Assembly: GCA_024643725.1 (NCBI GenBank)
Contig: JAHEMJ010000005.1
Span: forward strand, 1 to 64,000
DNA length: 64,000 nt
Direction: 5' to 3'
Source: Crocinitomicaceae bacterium
Lineage (GTDB): Bacteria; Bacteroidota; Bacteroidia; Flavobacteriales_D; Crocinitomicaceae
Made by a program: the position numbers and the translations under genes
In this document: piece by piece, positions 9,763-17,342 of the stretch
Layout: each line of letters starts with the position of its first letter
How positions within the stretch are numbered: position 1 is the first letter of the stretch
Notes under the pieces: model-generated
What the model was told of the DNA's origin: nothing
Databases searched by the model: none
What the model saw: the letters and a program-made list of their open reading frames with translations, nothing else

Positions 9763-9774
9763 CGGAGAAAACCC

Positions 9775-10269
9775 ATGAATCAATTGAACGAGAAGGACCA
9801 AAATGCCATTGAATTCGCAAAGCAACAGCTAGAACAAACGAAAAAAACGTTTCGAAAGTGGAAGCAGAGCAAGCCAAAGGACTTAGATCAACGCTTTCAT
9901 CAAGCACATGCACAGGAATTTCAAAAAATGGATTGTTTAACCTGTGCCAATTGCTGTAAAACGACAAGTCCGATCTTTAGGGATGCGGATATTCGTCGCA
10001 TTGCGAAAAGATTGCGCATGAAGGAAGCCCAGTTCATCGATCACTATTTAAAAATGGACGAGGAAAGCGATTATGTGTTGAAAAAATCCCCGTGTTCTTT
10101 CTTGTATGAGGACAACACCTGTTCGATTTACGAAGATCGTCCCTTAGCTTGTCGCGAGTACCCTCATACGGATCGAAAAAACATGTTTCAAATCTTGGAG
10201 CTCACCGCGACCAATACGACGATTTGTCCTGGCGTTGCACGCATCGTTGAAAAAATAACGAATCCGTGA
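9775..10269 (+). CDS. YkgJ-family cysteine-cluster (metal-chelating) protein
   Basis: 164 residues from the ATG at 9775 (MNQLNEKD); an extension to 9739 is less likely because it enters the divergent promoter. The family signature is the set of spaced cysteines: MDCLTCANCCK, then SPCSFLYEDNTCSIYEDRPLACREYP, then TTICPG. YkgJ-type (CxxCxxCC) proteins bind zinc or an iron-sulfur cluster; their role is not established. An N-terminal Lys/Gln-rich helix precedes the cluster. It is coupled to the next gene by a 4-base GTGA overlap. Confidence 0.85.
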   Translation: MNQLNEKDQNAIEFAKQQLEQTKKTFRKWKQSKPKDLDQRFHQAHAQEFQKMDCLTCANCCKTTSPIFRDADIRRIAKRLRMKEAQFIDHYLKMDEESDYVLKKSPCSFLYEDNTCSIYEDRPLACREYPHTDRKNMFQILELTATNTTICPGVARIVEKITNP

Positions 10270-11162
10270 TTGCATTTCATCCGATCTTTGTTCATCCCCT
10301 GCCGGAAAATCACCGTTTCCCGATGGAGAAATATGAATTGCTCCCGAAGCAATTGTTGCACGAAGGAACAGCCAATGAATCCGATTTTATCGTTCCTGAC
10401 AGCTTGGAAATCGAAAAAGTACTATCGGTTCATTCCGCTGATTATTGGGACCGACTTTCGAATTTGCAGTTGTCCGACCGCGAGCAACGTGTCAGTGGAT
10501 TTGTCCATTCACAGGAATTAATTCAACGAGAATTGTGCATCATGGAAGGCACGCGTCGACTGGCAGAAGAGGCGCTAACGAAAAAATTGGGTTTCAACAT
10601 CGCTGGAGGGACACATCACGCCTTTGTTGATCGGGGAGAAGGATTCTGCTTACTGAACGACCAAGTGATTGCCGCCAATGATTTGTTGACACAACAGGGA
10701 ATTCAGAAAATACTCATCATCGATTTGGATGTTCATCAAGGCAATGGAACGGCGGCCATGTTGCAGGACGATGACCGTGTGTTTACGTTTAGTATGCACG
10801 GACGCAACAACTATCCATTGCAAAAAGAACAATCAAACCTCGATGTGGAATTAGATGATGGCATTCAAGACAAGGCATACTTGCACTTGCTTTCCGAACA
10901 TTTGGATCGCATCTTATCATCGTTCACACCGGAATTCATTTTTTATCAATGCGGTGTGGATATTTTGGCCAGCGATAAACTCGGAAAACTTGGGGTTAGC
11001 ATGAAAGGCTGTCAGGAAAGGGATCGGTTGGTGTTTGACGCTGTTCGACAATTAAACGTTCCTGTTGTTTGTACGATGGGAGGGGGATACAGTCCGCAAA
11101 TCAAAGATATTGTGGAGGCCCATGCACAAACCTTTCGCGTTGGAATGCATACCATCCTTTGA
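10266..11162 (+). CDS. histone deacetylase-fold amidohydrolase (AcuC/HDAC superfamily)
   Basis: 298 residues, starting at a GTG that overlaps the previous stop (GTGA). The arginase/HDAC fold landmarks are in order: GGTHHAF with the paired active-site His, FCLLND, DLDVHQGNGTA with the zinc-binding Asp and His, FSMHG, CGVDILASDKLG with the other metal ligand, and CTMGGGY. The family hydrolyses acetyl groups from lysine, polyamines or other small acetylated amines. The size and motifs suit a stand-alone class I-like bacterial enzyme; the substrate is not predictable. Confidence 0.9.
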   Translation: MIAFHPIFVHPLPENHRFPMEKYELLPKQLLHEGTANESDFIVPDSLEIEKVLSVHSADYWDRLSNLQLSDREQRVSGFVHSQELIQRELCIMEGTRRLAEEALTKKLGFNIAGGTHHAFVDRGEGFCLLNDQVIAANDLLTQQGIQKILIIDLDVHQGNGTAAMLQDDDRVFTFSMHGRNNYPLQKEQSNLDVELDDGIQDKAYLHLLSEHLDRILSSFTPEFIFYQCGVDILASDKLGKLGVSMKGCQERDRLVFDAVRQLNVPVVCTMGGGYSPQIKDIVEAHAQTFRVGMHTIL

Positions 11163-11170
11163 TATTTCCG

Positions 11171-11178
11171 TAATTTTG
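11171..11178 (+). promoter_or_regulatory. -7 promoter box before the DUF6263-like gene
   Basis: TAATTTTG six bases before the ATG at 11185 and 15 before the ATG at 11194, within the 22-base gap after the HDAC gene. Confidence 0.5.
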
Positions 11179-11184
11179 AACGAA

Positions 11185-12063
11185 ATGAAGCACATGAAAT
11201 TTACTTCTATCCTGTTTATCCTGTTTCTTTTTCCAAGTGTATTTGCGCAAAAAAGAGCGATTCAGTTGAACCTCGAAAAAGGACGTACCTATTATCACAA
11301 TATGCGTGCGGAATCAGAGATTTTCCAAAGAACCAAAGGAAAAACGTCAAAGTTCGAAATGCTCATGGAGACTTCCATTCGTTACAAGGTGAAGTCGGTA
11401 AAAAAAGATAGTTATTACATCGAGGCTCAATATCAAAACATGCGTCTGTATGTGAACAGTGGAGATGGTACGGTTGTGGATATCCGCTCTGAAAAATCAT
11501 CCGAAAACATAATGTCCCAAATTTTTTATCAATTTTGTCAAACTCCATTTCACATGGAAATATCCAAATATGGTGAGATTCGTCGCGTCGAAATCGGTAA
11601 TTTACTTGAAAGTGCCGTAGATGATTTGCCAGTTTCTTCGGATAAAAAAGAGAAATTGAAAAAGGAATTAGAGCTTAGTTATGGCGAAAAATCCTTTAAG
11701 GGTAATTTTGAAATCATTACCTTAATTTATCCGAATACGCTTGTTGACATGAATGAAACTTGGCAAACGAAAACCAGAATTTTATCTAGACAAATGGATG
11801 CGGAGTTATTGAATACCTACCAATGGACCGGAAACGCCAAAAACGGTTTGATGGTGGAAGGTAAGGCCTCGATTTTGTCTGATCAGCAAATGGAAAACGA
11901 TCAATTGAAAAAGGTAGATGGATCCTCTTCGATTTCCATGATTTTGGATGAAAAGTCCGGCTGGATTCGTTCCGCAACCGTTCATCAGTCCATGCGTTTG
12001 GGAAACAAGGACGAAGATGGATATTTGTATACCAAGATTAAAACAACGTACTCCGATCATTAA
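11185..12063 (+). CDS. secreted protein of unknown function, DUF6263-like
   Basis: 292 residues. A signal peptide (KFTSILFILFLFPSVFA, cleaved before Q) is followed by a beta-rich domain opening with LNLEKGRTYYHNM, the kind of start seen in the Bacteroidota DUF6263 family of periplasmic proteins. The assignment to that family is from memory of its pattern and is tentative. The frame is open from 11065, but that extension lies inside the HDAC gene. ATGs at 11185 and 11194 are both possible; the -7 box at 11171 rules out anything earlier if it is this gene's promoter. Confidence 0.75.
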   Translation: MKHMKFTSILFILFLFPSVFAQKRAIQLNLEKGRTYYHNMRAESEIFQRTKGKTSKFEMLMETSIRYKVKSVKKDSYYIEAQYQNMRLYVNSGDGTVVDIRSEKSSENIMSQIFYQFCQTPFHMEISKYGEIRRVEIGNLLESAVDDLPVSSDKKEKLKKELELSYGEKSFKGNFEIITLIYPNTLVDMNETWQTKTRILSRQMDAELLNTYQWTGNAKNGLMVEGKASILSDQQMENDQLKKVDGSSSISMILDEKSGWIRSATVHQSMRLGNKDEDGYLYTKIKTTYSDH

Positions 12064-12103
12064 ACAAATACATCCAACGGGTGTTTCATAAAAAAATAAA
12101 CAG

Positions 12104-12886
12104 ATGAAAACAGCACTAATCACAGGCGCTTCAAGTGGAATAGGAAAAGAACTAGCACGTATTCATGCATCGAAAGGTGGAGATTTGGTATTAGTCGCAC
12201 GTCGAACAGAATCCTTGGATGCGCTAAAGGCTGAACTTGAAACGAAACACGGTATAAAAGTCATCACCTTTACGCAGGATTTAAGTGAAGTCCATGCGGC
12301 CAAAAAAGTATACGATTTTGTTCAAAAATCGGGCATCGAAATCGAATATTTGATGAACAATGCGGGGTTTGGTGGACACGGTGAATTCGTGGATCGTCCA
12401 ATTGAAAAAGATTTGGAAATGATTCAATTGAATGTTTCTGCCTTAGTGGAATTAACACATTTGTTTTTGCAGGACATGAAGCAACGCAAAAGCGGAAAAA
12501 TATTAAATACGGCTAGTTCTGCTGGATTCTTACCTGGACCTTTGCAAACAACGTATTTTGCTACGAAAGCATTTGTCGTTTCCTTTACCAAAGGATTGGC
12601 GTTTGAATTGCGTAAGTCAGGAGTGACGGTAACCGCACTTTGTCCGGGACCCGTGAAAACAGAATTTGAACACGTTGCTGGACTCGAAGGAGGAAACATG
12701 TTCGATAAAGGTGCGTCTGCCTTGCAAACTGCAAAATCGGGCTACAATGGAATGATGAAAGGAAAAGTGATTCAAATTTCAGATCCAGCCTTGGCATTCA
12801 TGATTCGATTTTTATTGCCATTTATTCCAAGAACATGGTTGTCTGCCGTTGTTGAAAAAATGCAAACCGTTCCGAAGAAGTCCTAG
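12104..12886 (+). CDS. short-chain dehydrogenase/reductase (SDR)
   Basis: 260 residues, the classical SDR length. NAD(P) motif TGASSGIGKELA (residues 7-18), NNAG (about 82-85), the catalytic Ser in TASSAGF and Tyr-x-x-x-Lys in YFATKAF, then CPGPVKTEF. The Arg pair after the second strand (ARRTESL) suggests NADP preference. The C-terminus has a hydrophobic amphipathic stretch (MIRFLLPFIPRTW), as in DltE/YqjQ-like SDRs that associate with membranes. The substrate is unknown. Confidence 0.9.
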   Translation: MKTALITGASSGIGKELARIHASKGGDLVLVARRTESLDALKAELETKHGIKVITFTQDLSEVHAAKKVYDFVQKSGIEIEYLMNNAGFGGHGEFVDRPIEKDLEMIQLNVSALVELTHLFLQDMKQRKSGKILNTASSAGFLPGPLQTTYFATKAFVVSFTKGLAFELRKSGVTVTALCPGPVKTEFEHVAGLEGGNMFDKGASALQTAKSGYNGMMKGKVIQISDPALAFMIRFLLPFIPRTWLSAVVEKMQTVPKKS

Positions 12887-12903
12887 TTCTGATAAAATAA
12901 TCA

Positions 12904-12911
12904 TACCTTTG
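12904..12911 (+). promoter_or_regulatory. -7 promoter box for tatA
   Basis: TACCTTTG with only four bases between its last base and the ATG at 12916, which would put the transcript start at or next to the start codon. Confidence 0.6.
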
Positions 12912-12915
12912 TTTC

Positions 12916-13374
12916 ATGAACATGATGCCGCTTTTTTTGGGAGATGTTGCAGGTTCAGAAATCGTTGTGATTCTGATAGTCATTCTCTTGTTTTTTGGTT
13001 CTAAAAGTATTCCAGGAATCGCTAAAACCTTGGGGCAGGCTATGTATCAAATACGCAATGCATCCAATGAATTGCAGCAAGAGATTAAAAAATCGGGCGT
13101 GGACATTAAATCCAACATGAACATTGACGCCCTTTTGAAGGAATCCAAAGAACAACTGGTACAACCCTTAGATCAAATGTATTCGGACGTTGAAAACAGC
13201 ATGCATTATACGGGTAAACCACAGACGCCCATAGAGCGTGCGGAACAAGTTGAAGCAAACGAAACGGAAGCGGCTACGATTGAAACTGCCGCAGATGTAG
13301 CAACAACGGTCGAACCTACGAGCGAAGAAATTCCAGTTTCAGAAACAAACGAACCAACCAAAACAGCAGAATAA
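12916..13374 (+). CDS. tatA: Sec-independent translocase protein TatA/TatB
   Basis: 152 residues. One N-terminal membrane helix ([20 protein letters not shown]) is followed by the [17 protein letters not shown] hinge and amphipathic helix typical of TatA. An acidic, Thr/Glu/Ala-rich tail of about 80 residues, longer than in E. coli TatA, is common in this phylum. TatA builds the pore for folded proteins with twin-arginine signals; one likely client, the asparaginase at 55245, is in this window. TatC is not in the window. The stop overlaps the purE start by one base (TAATG). Confidence 0.9.
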   Translation: MNMMPLFLGDVAGSEIVVILIVILLFFGSKSIPGIAKTLGQAMYQIRNASNELQQEIKKSGVDIKSNMNIDALLKESKEQLVQPLDQMYSDVENSMHYTGKPQTPIERAEQVEANETEAATIETAADVATTVEPTSEEIPVSETNEPTKTAE

Positions 13375-13859
13375 TGGCACAAGTCGGTATCATCATGGGA
13401 AGTAAATCGGATTTACCAATCATGAAAGAAGCGAAACTCATCCTCGATCAATTTGGCATCAGCTCCGAAGTTGAAATCGTTTCTGCGCATCGTACACCTG
13501 AGAAAATGGTCAGCTATGCGAAAGAAGCTGCTGGACGTGGATTAAAAGTGATTATAGCTGGTGCTGGAGGTGCTGCGCATTTACCGGGTATGACAGCCTC
13601 CATGACTTCCTTACCTGTCATTGGTGTCCCAGTGAAATCATCCAATTCAATCGACGGTTGGGATTCCATTTTGAGTATTCTTCAAATGCCAAACGGTATT
13701 CCCGTAGCAACTGTCGCGTTGAATGCAGCCAAAAACGCTGGAATTCTTGCTGCAAGAATCATCGGTGCTTTTGATGCAGAAGTCCAAGCTAAAATGGACG
13801 CTTACGCTGTTTCAATGAAAGAAATGGTGGAAGAAAGCGGGAAGAACCTCGAGCTCTAA
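13374..13859 (+). CDS. purE: N5-carboxyaminoimidazole ribonucleotide mutase PurE
   Basis: 161 residues, full length. The signature [11 protein letters not shown] (residues 9-19), the SAHRTPEKM substrate loop and [12 protein letters not shown] mark the class I PurE, which moves the carboxyl group of N5-CAIR to form CAIR in purine synthesis. Its start is coupled to tatA; there is no functional link between the two. It ends two bases from the convergent namZ gene. Confidence 0.95.
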   Translation: MAQVGIIMGSKSDLPIMKEAKLILDQFGISSEVEIVSAHRTPEKMVSYAKEAAGRGLKVIIAGAGGAAHLPGMTASMTSLPVIGVPVKSSNSIDGWDSILSILQMPNGIPVATVALNAAKNAGILAARIIGAFDAEVQAKMDAYAVSMKEMVEESGKNLEL

Positions 13860-13861
13860 TC

Positions 13862-15100
13862 TTATTCGTACAACAAGTACTTTTTACGCGTGATCATGAA
13901 AGCGTCGAGTCCTGGTTTCCAGGTTTCACGGATTTCTTTTGCCGACCATCCTTTGTACAATTGTTCCTTTAAAGTAGCGGTTCCTGCCAAACGATTGAAG
14001 AATCCATTTTGATCGATAAATACCGCTGAATCCCCCAATAAATCGCGTGCTTGAATCAAATAGTTTAAGTTGATTTCATAACTTCTCTTACTGGTTCCGC
14101 TCGACAAATCATACCCATAACACAGTTTGTTCATTTGAGGCGGCGTCTTCGCTCCAGGAGTAGGAACGGGAATAAAAGAGAAGTCTGTTTTTGGAAATCG
14201 AGGATGTCCATACATTTCAAATGGCTTGTCCGTTCCACGTCCAATACTCACCGTTGTTGCTTCGAACAAACATAAACTTGGATACAAAGAAATCGCACCG
14301 TCTGTGCGTAAATTCGGAGATGGAGCGACCGGTAAGGTATACTTCAATTTGTGCTTGTAATTTTTACATGGAATTACCCATAAATTGCAGCGAATGCCAT
14401 TGTTTAGCCATCCTTCACCATTGATCATCATGGCGTACTCACCAATGGTCATTCCGTAAACAATAGGAACAGGATGCATGCCCACGAAGGACTTGTATTC
14501 TTTTTCTAAAATGGGGCCGTCCACGTAATGCCCATTTGGATTTGGACGGTCTAACACCACCACTTGCTTGTTGTTCTCTGCACACGCTTCCATGACGTAA
14601 TGCAAGGTGGAAATGAAGGTGTAAAAACGAACGCCTACATCTTGAATGTCGTAAATGACGATGTCCACATCTTCCAACTGTTGAGCCGTCGGTTTTTTGT
14701 TGTTTCCGTATAACGACACCAAAGGAATGCCTGTTTTTTCATCGATGGAATGGTGTACTTTTTCACCTGCATCGACGTCGCCACGAAATCCATGTTCGGG
14801 AGAAAAAACTTTGACCACATTTAATTTTAGGGACAACAAGGTATCTACTAAATGCACACCTTGCACTACTGACGTTTGATTCCCCACCACTGCGATGCGT
14901 TTTCCCGCTAAAGAATCGACAAAAAGGTGAAGACGATCAATGCCTAAGAGTGGTTTTTTGACATCCTGATGTTGACTTGCAAAAAGGATACGGTCGACCT
15001 TTACAGTGTCATCAATCACAACGGTTCCCATTGGCATGGGATGTTCACCTTTCACATTTTGCACACAACTGAAAAGTAAAAACACGAAAATTGTTTTCAA
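13862..15100 (-). CDS. namZ: exo-beta-N-acetylmuramidase NamZ (DUF1343), lipoprotein
   Basis: About 413 residues if the TTG at 15100 is used. That start gives a clean lipoprotein signal, KTIFVFLLFSC, with the lipid-accepting Cys at residue 12. The open frame reaches 15406, but there it overlaps the divergent permease gene; an ATG at 15163 is the alternative. DUF1343 features visible are RIAVVGNQTS, SPEHGFRGDVDAG, DIQDVGVRFYTF, DRPNPNGHYVDGP and GMTIGEY. NamZ removes terminal MurNAc from peptidoglycan fragments, so a role in wall turnover or muropeptide scavenging is expected. Confidence 0.85.
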   Translation of the reverse strand: MKTIFVFLLFSCVQNVKGEHPMPMGTVVIDDTVKVDRILFASQHQDVKKPLLGIDRLHLFVDSLAGKRIAVVGNQTSVVQGVHLVDTLLSLKLNVVKVFSPEHGFRGDVDAGEKVHHSIDEKTGIPLVSLYGNNKKPTAQQLEDVDIVIYDIQDVGVRFYTFISTLHYVMEACAENNKQVVVLDRPNPNGHYVDGPILEKEYKSFVGMHPVPIVYGMTIGEYAMMINGEGWLNNGIRCNLWVIPCKNYKHKLKYTLPVAPSPNLRTDGAISLYPSLCLFEATTVSIGRGTDKPFEMYGHPRFPKTDFSFIPVPTPGAKTPPQMNKLCYGYDLSSGTSKRSYEINLNYLIQARDLLGDSAVFIDQNGFFNRLAGTATLKEQLYKGWSAKEIRETWKPGLDAFMITRKKYLLYE

Positions 15101-15116
15101 GCACAGAAGCTTTGTG

Positions 15117-15124
15117 TATTTTTG
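15117..15124 (+). promoter_or_regulatory. -7 promoter box for the LolE/FtsX-type permease
   Basis: TATTTTTG 20 bases before the TTG start at 15144. It overlaps the 5' end of the divergent namZ region. Confidence 0.5.
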
Positions 15125-15143
15125 AATCCTAAATAAAAGCAAG

Positions 15144-16817
15144 TTGTCCTTCGAAATTTTCATATCACGTCGTCTCATCCAAAATAAGCTACAAGGTATT
15201 AAAGTTTCTAAACCTATTGTGCGTATCTCCATTGTAAGTATTGCACTAGCCATTGTTGTTAACGTTGTCACAGTGGCAATCGTTACAGGTTTCCAGCATG
15301 AAGTGCGCAACAAAATTACGGGTTTTAACGCTCCACTTTTCATTTCGAAGAAAGGAACGAAGCAGATTTTTGAAGGTGATGCGGTTTTTAAAGCGCAAAA
15401 AGCCATTCAGGAATTGAATGGGATTCCTGGACTGCGTTCAATTTCTCCGGTCGTTTTTAAACCAGCAATGCTGCAGTCATCCCGGTTTACAGATACCATT
15501 CAACTTTCCACTGGAAAGGATTCACTGATTAGTCGTCAAGACATTGTCGGTGTGGTGATGAAAGGCGTCGAATCCAGCTACGATTGGACCTTCATTCGTG
15601 AAAATCTGAAGGAAGGACGCATACTGAATTTTCAGTCCAAGCAAGAAGAATTGGTCTTGTCTAAACGCATGGCAGATCAATTGAACTACCGCTTAAACGA
15701 TACCATTTCCGTTTATTACGTAAAAAATCAACCGGTTTTGAGGAAGTACAAAGTGGTGGGAATTTATCAAACCGGATTGGAAGAGTACGATAAGAAGTTG
15801 GTTTTTTGTCGCTTGCCAGAAGTACAGAAAATGAACGATTTTGGCATCAAAACGAAAATAGTGATTGGTGACCAATTGGATCATGGAAGCATTGTGTTGA
15901 AAGCAGCAGTGGAAGGACAAGCACAAGATTTACTGTACGACTGGGGTTCTGGACCAGATATTTACGGTGGATTTTATTTATCACAGTTGAAGGATACGAA
16001 TTTTCGTTTGGTTGTTTATCAATCAGATCCTGTGAAAGGAACGAAATGGCCAATTGACACGAGTTATCTAAAAGTGAATTGTTCTCAACCGATCGTTGCT
16101 TCAAATGCATTTTTGCGCGACGAGAATGGAGACTTAATCAAAGAATCCATTGGAATGGTAGCGTATCAATTATCCACCTCAACAGCAACAGTCACCGTGG
16201 AGGAAAAAGAAGGTTCGGGAACGGGAAAGGACTATGTTTCTGGATTTGAAGTACGCATCAACGATTGGAACGACCTGAAACGTGTGGAAGAGGAAATTCG
16301 TTCCAACATCGAAATGCGTCCAAATGAAAAGAATGAACTCATGCAAGTGAGTAGTATCTTGGATACGGAAAACGACTTGTTTGCATGGCTAAGTTTCCTC
16401 GATTACAACGTGTACATCATTATCTTTTTAATGCTCTTGATAGGCGTTATCAACGTTGGATCAGCTATGTTGGTGTTGATTGTTGTTCGCACAAACCTCA
16501 TTGGGATGTTGAAGGCGATGGGCGCTAGAGATTGGTCCATTCGAAAACTGTTTTTATACCAAGCGGCACATTTAATTGGACGCGGACTATTATACGGAAA
16601 TGCGATTGGATTTATTTTATGTTACGTTCAACTGAAATTTGAACTTTTGCAATTGGATCCACTGGTTTACTATTTGGACAAAGTCCCTGTGGAAATCAAT
16701 CCAATTTCTTGGTTGCTTGTCAATGTCATCACGTTTGTCGTGTGTATGATTTCGCTCATCGTTCCAAGTTACGTGGTAACGAAAATTAGTCCGACCAAAG
16801 CCATTCGATTTAACTAG
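15144..16817 (+). CDS. ABC transporter permease, LolC/LolE-FtsX type, with large periplasmic domain
   Basis: 557 residues from a TTG start; SFEIFISRRLI is the usual opening of Bacteroidota LolE-like permeases and supports that start. The first membrane helix is at about 27-50 (RISIVSIALAIVVNVVTVAIV). A periplasmic region of roughly 360 residues comes next. Three helices then follow near the C-terminus (YNVYIIIFLMLLIGVINVGSAM, the GMLKAMGARDWSIRKLFLYQ coupling segment, and the last helix before PTKAIRFN). LolC/E relatives are about 400 residues, so the periplasmic part is enlarged by well over 100. The family exports lipoproteins or works on the wall; no ATPase gene is adjacent. Confidence 0.85.
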   Translation: MSFEIFISRRLIQNKLQGIKVSKPIVRISIVSIALAIVVNVVTVAIVTGFQHEVRNKITGFNAPLFISKKGTKQIFEGDAVFKAQKAIQELNGIPGLRSISPVVFKPAMLQSSRFTDTIQLSTGKDSLISRQDIVGVVMKGVESSYDWTFIRENLKEGRILNFQSKQEELVLSKRMADQLNYRLNDTISVYYVKNQPVLRKYKVVGIYQTGLEEYDKKLVFCRLPEVQKMNDFGIKTKIVIGDQLDHGSIVLKAAVEGQAQDLLYDWGSGPDIYGGFYLSQLKDTNFRLVVYQSDPVKGTKWPIDTSYLKVNCSQPIVASNAFLRDENGDLIKESIGMVAYQLSTSTATVTVEEKEGSGTGKDYVSGFEVRINDWNDLKRVEEEIRSNIEMRPNEKNELMQVSSILDTENDLFAWLSFLDYNVYIIIFLMLLIGVINVGSAMLVLIVVRTNLIGMLKAMGARDWSIRKLFLYQAAHLIGRGLLYGNAIGFILCYVQLKFELLQLDPLVYYLDKVPVEINPISWLLVNVITFVVCMISLIVPSYVVTKISPTKAIRFN

Positions 16818-16820
16818 GAG

Positions 16821-17342
16821 ATGTTGTTTCACCAATTTGAAGAAGTCAGTATTCTCAATGAAGTGGGAGTTTACCGTGTGTTACGCGCTGAGGACACCTT
16901 TCTTTGGCTCGAAGATGAGCATGGATTTGAACGGAAAGTTTCTGTTCAATTTGTTGTTCGACGCAAGCAAATCAAGGTGGAGAAAGTTCCACAAAAGGAC
17001 CTTCAAAAACCAGTAAAACCATCTCTGACTGCAATTGGAGAAAGCATTCCTTCCATTGACTTACATCACCATGAATTGCAGTTGGACGAACGATTTTTAT
17101 CCAAACACGACATACTCACTGGGCAAATTGACGCATTCAAGCGTTACTGCAATCAAATGATTCAGTTAAAAATCAAACGCTTCAGGGTGGTTCATGGAAT
17201 CGGGGAGGGGAGGCTGAAATCTGAATTGCGGATTATCGTGCAAGGGAAAGACGGTCTATCCATGCACGACGATCAAGTGACTAGAGGAAAAGTCGGCGCT
17301 TCGTTGATTGAAATTCAAACGTCTGTTGCGCAAAAGTTTTAA
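16821..17342 (+). CDS. Smr-domain protein
   Basis: 173 residues. The first ~45 residues form a small beta domain (VYRVLRAEDTFLWLEDEHGFERKVSV). A Lys-rich linker comes next, then a C-terminal Smr domain with DLHHHEL (about residue 79) and FRVVHGIGEGRLKSELR, the GxGxG-type loop of Smr. Smr domains are nucleases or nucleic-acid binders; here the domain is detached from MutS2. The arrangement resembles the DUF2027-Smr proteins of Bacteroidota. It starts four bases after the permease stop, and its last four bases overlap the convergent gene. Confidence 0.85.
   Translation: MLFHQFEEVSILNEVGVYRVLRAEDTFLWLEDEHGFERKVSVQFVVRRKQIKVEKVPQKDLQKPVKPSLTAIGESIPSIDLHHHELQLDERFLSKHDILTGQIDAFKRYCNQMIQLKIKRFRVVHGIGEGRLKSELRIIVQGKDGLSMHDDQVTRGKVGASLIEIQTSVAQKF

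Noticed and set aside
9737-9967. 77-residue N-terminal extension of the cysteine-less flavoprotein reading frame
   Set aside because: It contains the gene's -7 box, overlaps the divergent YkgJ gene, and does not look like protein of this family.
11065-11184. Extension of the DUF6263-like gene into the HDAC gene
   Set aside because: A signal peptide and -7 box lie downstream; the extension is an out-of-frame shadow of the HDAC gene.
15101-15406. Extended N-terminus of the NamZ frame
   Set aside because: It overlaps the well-supported divergent permease gene; the start at 15100 gives a proper lipoprotein signal.
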